A DNA stretch of 50,491 nt, taken from positions 1-50,491 of the forward strand of contig CALXVH010000010.1 of the NCBI GenBank assembly GCA_944391965.1. The letters run 5' to 3'. The first letter of the stretch is position 1; the number at the start of each line of letters is the position of its first letter. The position numbers and the translations under genes were made by a program. Source of the stretch: an uncultured Clostridia bacterium (GTDB taxonomy: Bacteria > Bacillota > Clostridia > TANB77 > CAG-508). Shown here piece by piece: positions 44,480 to 50,491 of the stretch. A model generated the notes under the pieces. The model saw only the letters and a program-made list of their open reading frames with translations. It ran no database searches and was not told where the DNA came from.

Positions 44480-45121
44480 ATGAATATATCAGATAAAACG
44501 TTTAAAACATTGGAAGAAGATTTACTAAAGGCTACAGCTAAATTACTAAATAAACGTAGCCGGTATTTTTATAAGAATGAAATAAAGATACCAAAAAAAT
44601 CTTTGGTTATGATGTGTGGCACACCTGGAGCTGGAAAGACCACTATTGCGCGAAAAATTTGTAGTCAATTGAAAGATTCAATCCATGTCGATATTGACTA
44701 TTTGTTTGATTGTGCAACAAAAACTCTTTATCCAAATGCTCAGTCTTTATCTGTAGAAGATATAGATTTAATTGCGAAAGAAGCTTATGATAAAGCATAG
44801 CGAAATGCAGAAGAAATTTTAGCAAATGGAAATACTGTAATATGGGATAATTTGGGAATATTCCCAACAGAAAGAGCAGAGGTGCTAACTAGACTGAAAG
44901 ATAAATATTATTCTGCAATACTGGTAATAATGAATTGTGATAAAATGCAGGCTATTATCCGGTCGATTGCTCGAGGTGACACGCAGAATAGAACCAACCT
45001 AATCTTAAGTACATATATGTATTTGCAGCCTCAACTTTATCAGCCAAGTAAATACTTTATTGGATTTGATGAAGTCTACATCATTGACGGGACACAAGAA
45101 GTAACAGTAAAGGAGCCATGA
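44480..45121 (+). pseudogene. P-loop kinase-like gene interrupted by one in-frame TAG
   Basis: The frame runs from ATG 44480 (GGGAGG upstream) to TGA at 45119-45121, 213 codons, with a single TAG at 44798-44800. Before it: Walker A GTPGAGKTT and HVDIDYLFD, as in AAA_33 / zeta-toxin-like kinases. After it the same frame continues with RNAEEILANGNTVIWDN and FPTERAEVLTRLKDKY...VIMNCDKMQAIIRSIARGD, which fits the second half of the same fold. A CAG to TAG change (Gln) would explain it. Alternatives are two separate polypeptides, nonsense suppression or a sequencing error. Own promoter and terminator. Confidence 0.75.
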
Positions 45122-45137
45122 GAGTGGCTCCTTTACT
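45106..45137 (+). terminator. Hairpin at the end of the interrupted kinase gene
   Basis: Perfect 13-bp stem AGTAAAGGAGCCA (45106-45118) / TGGCTCCTTTACT (45125-45137) with the TGA stop in the loop. The following T-tract is weak. Confidence 0.7.
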
Positions 45138-45263
45138 ATGTCAGATAATTTTTACGAAATGTAAGATAATTCTTGAAAGATTATGTAAAGTATGATGAAA
45201 TATACAAGTCGCAAAACAATGTTGAGTTTTAACTACCATAAGGTAGGGAAAGGAGTTGCCATA

Positions 45264-45671
45264 GTGATAAAAGTGGCGCTTACAAACGGATATAAAGTAT
45301 ATGGAAGACTTATAGAAGAGAATTCATCTTCCATAATACTTGTAGCACAGCGGGAGCTGATTCCAGAAATGAGAATTTCTCATATCCGTTGTTCAAAAGA
45401 CATCGGTGAGAAAATCGTCATTGACAGGACTCAGGTGGCAGAAACAGAGGAAGTTTCATATGATGAGATGGAATTTGTTGGTGAATCCGAGAAAGAGTGG
45501 TCTTTCTGGTTAGGTTTTAGCGAGCATTTACCTGCTGACCAGCTTGAACCAGGAATTACTCAATATGATGAGGGACCGGTCAATCCAATTAGCGAGGAAT
45601 TAAATCTGGAGCCAAAAGTTGAATTGGAGGAAGATCCAGAAGAAGAACTCGACGATGGGCTTGACATGTAA
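45264..45671 (+). CDS. Orphan protein, paralogue of the 45983 gene product
   Basis: 135 aa from GTG 45264, preferred because AAAGGAG ends 8 nt upstream and because the sequence then aligns with the paralogue; a longer frame to 45192 has no site. Pattern: beta-rich N-terminal half (VALTNGYKVYGRL, IILVAQRELIP), then HIRCSKDI, IDRTQ, EFVGESEKEWSFWLGF and ITQYDEG, ending in a strongly acidic tail (EEDPEEELDDGLDM). The V-x-x-x-x-G-x-x-x-x-G-R opening could be a small beta-barrel, but no family is recognised. Strong terminator downstream. Confidence 0.65.
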   Translation: MIKVALTNGYKVYGRLIEENSSSIILVAQRELIPEMRISHIRCSKDIGEKIVIDRTQVAETEEVSYDEMEFVGESEKEWSFWLGFSEHLPADQLEPGITQYDEGPVNPISEELNLEPKVELEEDPEEELDDGLDM

Positions 45672-45717
45672 AATAATGACCATAGTGCACGCACATGCAC
45701 TGTGGTCATTATTTTTT
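45671..45717 (+). terminator. Intrinsic terminator of the 45264 gene
   Basis: AAATAATGACCATAGTGCA (45671-45689) pairs with TGCACTGTGGTCATTATTT (45696-45714, one G-U) around a CGCACA loop, then a T-run. Confidence 0.9.
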
Positions 45718-45758
45718 ACTAAATATATGCTAGTTTAAAATATTGCTAATATCGTTTT

Positions 45759-45827
45759 TTAAAATTTCAAGATGGGTGTAAAATCTATTAAAACTCCTCC
45801 TAAATCAAATATAATATTTTTTATCGT
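45759..45827 (-). pseudogene. Remnant of a HAD-superfamily hydrolase 5' end
   Basis: On the minus strand 22 sense codons read IKNIIFDLGGVLIDFTPILKF after an ACG where ATG would be expected; AAGGAG lies 7 nt upstream of that ACG. IIFDLGGVLIDF is the textbook HAD motif I including both aspartates. The frame then meets TAA and no further HAD sequence is seen. I infer a truncated, start-mutated gene fragment. Confidence 0.6.
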
Positions 45828-45890
45828 AATTATTCTCCTTATCTAAGTCTAATTAACGTAGATTACAATATGTTATAGTTAATTAGCCAA

Positions 45891-45919
45891 TATACAAAAT
45901 GTAAATAATATGCTATAAT
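45891..45919 (+). promoter_or_regulatory. Extended -10 promoter of the 45983 gene
   Basis: ATGCTATAAT with TATAAT at 45914-45919; a weak -35, TATACA, lies at 45891-45896 with a 17-bp spacer. The element matches the extended -10 of the 9087 and 27013 orphan genes. Confidence 0.6.
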
Positions 45920-45982
45920 AACCGTGGTAACAAAAAGGCAGAGAGAACTTACAAAAAATATGTAAGGAAAAGGAGGTTCTTT

Positions 45983-46390
45983 ATGGATGCGAAAAAGGAT
46001 TCTATTATAAATGTATTTACCAAATCAGGTAAAAGTATTTGTGGTAGATATGTAGGAGAAAGGAATGGAGCTATACGGATAGCACTTCAGCAAAGGATTA
46101 TACCAGACGACAAATTGCTGGGAAAAGGCGTACATGACAGAACGCTTATAAGATGCTCACAGGACTTCAGAAATGCTATTAGCATTCCTAGAGCAGAACT
46201 CAAAGTATGGAGTTATGCAAGATACAATGAGATTTGCTTTATAGGAGAGCCTGAAGAGAAAGACTATTTCTGGCCATTTTTTCACTTTTACGATGCTCGG
46301 TATTTGAACATCGAAAACACTGTGATAACACAGTATAACTCAGCAGGGTACTTTAAGGGCAGAGAAAAAGAACCGCAGTTAGAAGAGTAA
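45983..46390 (+). CDS. Orphan protein, paralogue of the 45264 gene product
   Basis: 135 aa. Shares with the 45264 product, in the same order: a G-R-x-x-x-E/G turn (FTKSGKSICGRYVGER), QQRIIPDD, LIRCSQDF, SIPRAEL, a Tyr-x-Glu, CFIGEPEEKDYFW and VITQYN. It differs by an insert before IRCS and by lacking the long acidic tail. AAGGAGG stands directly before ATG, with an extended -10 promoter about 64 nt further up. Function unknown; cytoplasmic by absence of membrane or signal segments. Confidence 0.65.
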   Translation: MDAKKDSIINVFTKSGKSICGRYVGERNGAIRIALQQRIIPDDKLLGKGVHDRTLIRCSQDFRNAISIPRAELKVWSYARYNEICFIGEPEEKDYFWPFFHFYDARYLNIENTVITQYNSAGYFKGREKEPQLEE

Positions 46391-46409
46391 TGCTAACTGT
46401 AAAGCAAAC

Positions 46410-46486
46410 AGATTTTAATCATAGAGATGGAGTAATTAACAAGAAAGAAACGTTGTTGGTTTCTCCATCTCGATGAAAAAATCTGA
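46410..46486 (+). terminator. Long stem-loop after the 45983 gene
   Basis: Outer arms CAGATTTT / AAAAATCTG and a perfect inner GAGATGGAG (46424-46432) / CTCCATCTC (46463-46471), with a small AACAA / TTGTT helix inside. No T-run follows, so it may be a terminator for the orphan gene or a structured leader of the fab operon. Confidence 0.5.
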
Positions 46487-46495
46487 CCAGTCAGA
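46482..46495. promoter_or_regulatory. Dyad upstream of fabH, possible operator
   Basis: TCTGAC-CA-GTCAGA, 6-bp perfect arms, about 65 nt before the fabH start. Fatty-acid operons of Firmicutes are often controlled by FapR or FabT; this sequence does not match either consensus as I remember it, so only position and symmetry support it. Confidence 0.35.
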
Positions 46496-46560
46496 CTAAT
46501 TAAAAATAGGCTAAAAAACAGTAAAATATTATAGGGAAATATATAGGAATAGGAGCAAAT

Positions 46561-47478
46561 ATGAGCAATATACAAATAATTTCAAGCGGAAAATATATTC
46601 CTGAAATAAAAATAACAAATGAAGAATTAGAAAAAAAATATCAAGTAGAAGAAAATTATATTTTAAAAAGAACAGGAATAAAACAAAGATATTATACTAA
46701 TGAAGAAATAGAACAATTAGCAATTAAAGCTTCAAAAGAAGCGTTACATAACGTAAAAGAAAAGATAGATTTAATAATAGTAGCATCTATATCAGGAAGG
46801 TGCCAAATGCCAAGTATATCTTACGAGCTACAAAAATATTTCGACATAAAAAATTGTATGTGTATGGATATTCTAGCAGGATGCGCAGGTTTTATAAATG
46901 CTCTAGATATAGCAAAGTTATATATAGATAGTGGAAGAGCAAATACAGCATTGGTTGTAGGAGTAGAAAAATTATCAACACATCTTGATATAAATGATAT
47001 AAATACAGAGATTCTGCTTGCAGATGGTGCAGGTGCAATTGTTATAAAAAAGAGTAATGATGATAAATTATATGATTCATATATAGAAAGCAAAGGGCAA
47101 AAAGGCGAAATTCTAACATGTGTAAATAACGAAAAAATATATATGGATGGTAAAGAAATATATAAATATGCTGTAACAGATACAGTAAAAAATATAACTA
47201 AGCTTTTAGAAAAAAATGAAATAGCCATGGAAGAAATAACTTATGTAATTCCACATCAATCTAATAGCAGAATTTTGTCATCAATGGCAACTAAATTAAA
47301 ACTTCCAAGTGGCAAGATGTATTCAAATGTAGAAGAATACGGAAATACATTTTGTGCAAGTATTCCAATAGCACTAGATGACATGTTTAAACAAAATAAA
47401 TTAAAAGAAAATGATAAAGTAATTTTAATAGGATATGGTGGTGGATTAAACACAGGAAGTATCTTATTAGAACTATAA
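46561..47478 (+). CDS. fabH: 3-oxoacyl-ACP synthase III
   Basis: 305 aa. Starts fatty-acid chains by condensing acetyl-CoA with malonyl-ACP. Catalytic triad visible: Cys108 in DILAGCAGF, His232 in IPHQSNSRI and Asn262 in EYGNTFCAS. RTGIKQRYY and LLADGAGAIV support the KAS III subgroup. AGGAG precedes ATG. First gene of the fab operon; fabD follows after 21 nt. Confidence 0.93.
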   Translation: MSNIQIISSGKYIPEIKITNEELEKKYQVEENYILKRTGIKQRYYTNEEIEQLAIKASKEALHNVKEKIDLIIVASISGRCQMPSISYELQKYFDIKNCMCMDILAGCAGFINALDIAKLYIDSGRANTALVVGVEKLSTHLDINDINTEILLADGAGAIVIKKSNDDKLYDSYIESKGQKGEILTCVNNEKIYMDGKEIYKYAVTDTVKNITKLLEKNEIAMEEITYVIPHQSNSRILSSMATKLKLPSGKMYSNVEEYGNTFCASIPIALDDMFKQNKLKENDKVILIGYGGGLNTGSILLEL

Positions 47479-47499
47479 AACAAAGGAAGGAAGATAATA

Positions 47500-48438
47500 A
47501 TGAAAATAGCTTTTATGTTTCCAGGCCAAGGTGCACAAACAGTAGGAATGGGAAAAGATTTATATGATAAGTATGAAGAAATAAGAGAAGTATATAAAAA
47601 AGCTTCAGAAATATCTGGAAAAGATATAGCAGAATTAACATTTAATTCTACAATGGAAGAATTAAGTAAAACAGAAAATACACAACTTGCAATAGCAACA
47701 ATGAGTTTAGGTATTTTAAAAGTATTAGAAAATAATGGAATAAACCCAGAAATAACAGTAGGATTAAGCTTAGGAGAATATCCAGCATTAATAAGTGGAG
47801 GATACTTAAGTTTTGAGGATGGAATCACGTTATTAAAGCATCGTGGATATTTAATGGGAAATAAAGTAGAACCAGGAAATTATAGTATGGCTGCAATAAT
47901 AGGTTTAGATAGCAAAATCATAGAAGAAGTATGCTCAGAAATTGCAGCAAAAGGAATATTTATTTCACCTGCAAATTATAATTATTCTGGTCAAACAGTA
48001 ATTTCAGGAGAAGAAGAAGCTATTAATTTAGCAATAGAAGCTTTAAAAGAAAAAGGAGCAAAAAGAGCTTTAAAATTAGCAACAGGAGGACCTTTCCATA
48101 CAACAAAATTAAATGAAGCAAAAGAACTATATACAGAAAAATTAAAAGAAGTAAAATTTAATACACAAGCTCCAAAAGCAAAAGTAATAAAAAATCTAGA
48201 TGGAACATTTTATAATGAAAATGATGATATGGTAGATGTTTTATCAAGACATATCGTAAGTTCTGTAAGATTTGACAAAGCAATACAAACAATGCAAGAC
48301 AATGGAATAGATACATATGTAGAAATAGGACCAGGAAAAACACTAACAGGCTTTGTTAAAAAAGAAAACAAAGAAGCAAATGTTATTAATATTAATAGTG
48401 TAGAGTCACTAGAAGCATTTTTGGATAGTTTAAAATAA
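47500..48438 (+). CDS. fabD: Malonyl-CoA:ACP transacylase
   Basis: 312 aa. Loads malonyl groups onto ACP. FPGQGAQTVGMG (residues 7-18), nucleophile Ser90 in GLSLGEYPALISGG, and His200 in GGPFHT. The residue before the nucleophile is Leu rather than the common His (GHSxGE). AAGGAAGG precedes ATG. Confidence 0.94.
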   Translation: MKIAFMFPGQGAQTVGMGKDLYDKYEEIREVYKKASEISGKDIAELTFNSTMEELSKTENTQLAIATMSLGILKVLENNGINPEITVGLSLGEYPALISGGYLSFEDGITLLKHRGYLMGNKVEPGNYSMAAIIGLDSKIIEEVCSEIAAKGIFISPANYNYSGQTVISGEEEAINLAIEALKEKGAKRALKLATGGPFHTTKLNEAKELYTEKLKEVKFNTQAPKAKVIKNLDGTFYNENDDMVDVLSRHIVSSVRFDKAIQTMQDNGIDTYVEIGPGKTLTGFVKKENKEANVININSVESLEAFLDSLK

Positions 48439-48476
48439 TTTTTTTAAGTAAAAATTCAAATAAAGGAGAGAAAAAA

Positions 48477-49211
48477 ATGGAAAAGAAAGTAGCTTTAATT
48501 ACAGGTGGATCAAGAGGAATAGGAAAAGCAATTGCAGAAAAATTTGCTAAAAATGGATATGATTTAGTAATAAATTATGTTTCAGATAATACAGATTTAG
48601 AAGCAATAAAAGAAGAGTTTAAACAATATGGTTCAGAAGTATTAATGGAAAAAGCAGATGTAAGCAATTATGCAGAATGTGAAAAAATGGTAACATCAGC
48701 AATAGAAAAATTTGGAAGAATAGATGTATTAGTAAACAATGCTGGAGTTACAAGAGATAATTTATTAATGAGAATGAAAGAAGAAGACTTCGATAAAGTA
48801 ATTTCTATAAACTTAAAAGGAACATTTAATTTAACAAAATTAGTAACACCATATATGATGAAAAGAAGAGAAGGAAGAATAGTAAGTATTTCATCTGTAG
48901 TTGGAGTTATGGGAAATGCAGGACAATCAAATTATGCTGCATCAAAAGCTGGAATTATAGGATTTACAAAAAGTGTTGCAAAAGAACTTGCATCAAGAAA
49001 TATATTAGCAAATTGTGTAGCTCCTGGATTTATAGCTACAGATATGACAGCAGTATTAAATGATAAGGTAAAAGAAAGTATTAATGCACAAATTCCTTTA
49101 AAGAGAATGGGAACTGCAGAAGAGATAGCAAACGCAGTATACTTTTTAGGGGGAGAAGAAAATACATATATAACAGGTCAAACATTAAATATAGATGGGG
49201 GTATGATTTAG
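48477..49211 (+). CDS. fabG: 3-oxoacyl-ACP reductase
   Basis: 244 aa, short-chain dehydrogenase. NADP-binding GGSRGIGKAIA (10-20), NNAG (87-90), catalytic Ser140, Tyr153 and Lys157 in the S...YAASK motif, and the FabG-typical PGFIATDMT and GQTLNIDGGM ending. AAAGGAG lies 8-9 nt before ATG. fabF starts 1 nt after its stop. Confidence 0.95.
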   Translation: MEKKVALITGGSRGIGKAIAEKFAKNGYDLVINYVSDNTDLEAIKEEFKQYGSEVLMEKADVSNYAECEKMVTSAIEKFGRIDVLVNNAGVTRDNLLMRMKEEDFDKVISINLKGTFNLTKLVTPYMMKRREGRIVSISSVVGVMGNAGQSNYAASKAGIIGFTKSVAKELASRNILANCVAPGFIATDMTAVLNDKVKESINAQIPLKRMGTAEEIANAVYFLGGEENTYITGQTLNIDGGMI

Positions 49212-49212
49212 A

Positions 49213-50454
49213 ATGGAAAGAAGAGTTGTTGTTACAGGTATAGGAGCAGTTACACCAATAGGAAATACTGCAACAGATTTTTGGGCAGGAATTAAAGCAG
49301 GAAAATGTGGTATTGACGAGATAACAAAAGTTGATACTAGTGATTTAAAAGTAAAATTAGCAGCAGAAGTAAAAGATTTTAACCCAGAAGATTATTTTGA
49401 CAGAAGAACAGCAAGAAGAATGGATTTGTATTCACAATATGCTGTAGTAGCATCAAGAGAGGCTCTAAAAGATAGTGGAATTACAGAAGAAAATACTGAT
49501 ATGACAAGAGTAGGAACTGTTATAGGTTCTGGAATTGGTGGATTAAATACTATGGAAAAAGATATTGGAGCATGTGCATTAAAAGGACCAGATAGAGTAT
49601 CACCTATGTTTATTCCAATGGGAATACCAAATATGGCAGCAGGAAATGTAACAATAGACTTAGGACTAAAAGGAGAATCTGTTGCAATGGTAACTGCATG
49701 TGCAACTGGAACACATTCAATAGGAGAAAGCTATAGAATGATTAAACATGGTTATCAAGATGCAATACTTGCAGGAGGAACAGAAGCACCAATTACAAAA
49801 ACAGGGATAGCAGGTTTCCAAAATATAAAAGCATTAACACAAGCTACAGACAAAAACAGAGCAAGTATACCTTTCGACGCCGAGAGAAGCGGATTTGTTA
49901 TGGGTGAAGGTGCTGCAGTTATAGTTCTAGAAGAGTTAGAACATGCTAAAAAAAGAGGAGCACATATATACGCAGAAATAGTAGGATATGGAGCATCATC
50001 AGATGCATATCATATTACATCACCATCACCAGATGGTGAAGGCGCAGCAAGAGCAATGGTATCAGCAATGGAAGATGCTAAAATAAAACCAGAAGATGTT
50101 ACATATATAAATGCACATGGTACATCAACACATTTAAACGATGCTGGCGAGACTATGGCGATAAAAAAAGCATTAGGAGAAGAAGCAAGTAAAAAAGTTT
50201 TAGTAAGTTCTACAAAGAGTAACACAGGACATTTATTAGGAGCAGCTGGAGGAGTTGAAGCTATTGTTTGTGTTAAAGCAATAGAAGAAGGATATGTGCC
50301 AGCAACAATAAACTATAAAGTAGAAGACCCTGAATGTGATTTAGATATAGTTCCAAACGAAGGAAGAAATGTTGAAGTAAAATATGCAATGTCAAATTCA
50401 TTAGGATTTGGTGGACATAATGGATCAATAATATTTAAGAAATATGAAGACTAG
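49213..50454 (+). CDS. fabF: 3-oxoacyl-ACP synthase II
   Basis: 413 aa. Elongating condensing enzyme. Catalytic Cys163 in TACATGTHSIG, His302 in NAHGTST, His340 in NTGHLLGAAGG, and Lys335 of the KSNTGH motif. ATG directly follows the fabG stop; GGGGG in the end of fabG is its ribosome binding site. Confidence 0.96.
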   Translation: MERRVVVTGIGAVTPIGNTATDFWAGIKAGKCGIDEITKVDTSDLKVKLAAEVKDFNPEDYFDRRTARRMDLYSQYAVVASREALKDSGITEENTDMTRVGTVIGSGIGGLNTMEKDIGACALKGPDRVSPMFIPMGIPNMAAGNVTIDLGLKGESVAMVTACATGTHSIGESYRMIKHGYQDAILAGGTEAPITKTGIAGFQNIKALTQATDKNRASIPFDAERSGFVMGEGAAVIVLEELEHAKKRGAHIYAEIVGYGASSDAYHITSPSPDGEGAARAMVSAMEDAKIKPEDVTYINAHGTSTHLNDAGETMAIKKALGEEASKKVLVSSTKSNTGHLLGAAGGVEAIVCVKAIEEGYVPATINYKVEDPECDLDIVPNEGRNVEVKYAMSNSLGFGGHNGSIIFKKYED

Positions 50455-50465
50455 GGGGAATAAAA

Positions 50466-50491
50466 ATGGAATATTCAGATATTAAAAGATT
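50466..50491 (+). CDS. Start of a further fab-operon gene, probably accB (cut by window end)
   Basis: ATG at 50466 with GGGGGAA upstream opens MEYSDIKR and runs off the window. In Clostridia the gene after fabF is usually accB (biotin carboxyl carrier protein), whose N-terminus often looks like this. Too short to confirm. Confidence 0.4.

Noticed and set aside
44798-44800. TAG recoding as an amino acid
   Set aside because: TAG is the ordinary stop of gpr, glgP, cmk, pepF, nrnA and others in the window, so general reassignment is excluded; only local suppression remains open.

Overview
This window comes from a very AT-rich (roughly 30% G+C by eye), low-GC Gram-positive chromosome. The 3' end of the spore germination protease gene gpr and a ytxC-family sporulation gene point to an endospore-forming member of the Clostridia. 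The gene orders cmk-plsC-S1 and rimP-nusA-ylxR-ylxQ-infB-rbfA-nrnA-truB, the strong AAGGAGG ribosome binding sites, and the use of TTG starts (rimP, infB, a P-type ATPase, a RelA/SpoT-like gene) agree. I cannot name the species; an uncultured gut-type Clostridia lineage is plausible.

Layout. 1-1237: gpr end and ytxC. 1334-8900: storage-polysaccharide block with a GH57 branching enzyme, a DUF4912 protein, alpha-glucan phosphorylase and glucose-6-phosphate isomerase. 9616-15473: P-loop ATPase, cmk, plsC, S1-domain protein, typA and an O-methyltransferase. 15529-26866: a RelA/SpoT-domain gene, two PF06541 membrane proteins, a lactate/2-hydroxyacid dehydrogenase, an ABC exporter, a HAD nucleotidase, a calcium-type P-ATPase, methyltransferases and a metallophosphoesterase. 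27578-33063: pepF and addA. 33320-41340: the conserved rimP-to-nrnA translation/ribosome-maturation operon, then truB and birA. 41481-43935: a double MazG-type pyrophosphohydrolase, a methyltransferase and a radical SAM protein. 44064-46390: an island of single-gene accessory units. 46561-50491: fatty-acid synthesis operon fabH-fabD-fabG-fabF and the first codons of a further gene, probably accB.

Two things stand out beyond the housekeeping content. First, a REP-like palindromic repeat with ends TAGGGAT / ATCCCTA and core GGGGACGTTC occurs at about eight loci, nearly always immediately after a gene. Its boundary supplies the stop codon of several genes, it has rewritten the C-terminus of ytxC, and it surrounds the start and ribosome binding site of addA. 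Second, there is a set of small, somewhat more GC-rich orphan genes (4137, 9087, 27013, 44064, 44480, 45264, 45983), most with recognisable promoters (often extended -10, TGnTATAAT-like) and their own hairpin terminators. They include a tandem pair of divergent paralogues, a P-loop kinase interrupted by one in-frame amber codon, and the start of a HAD hydrolase gene left between the paralogues.

No rRNA, tRNA, CRISPR array or recognisable transposase gene was seen.
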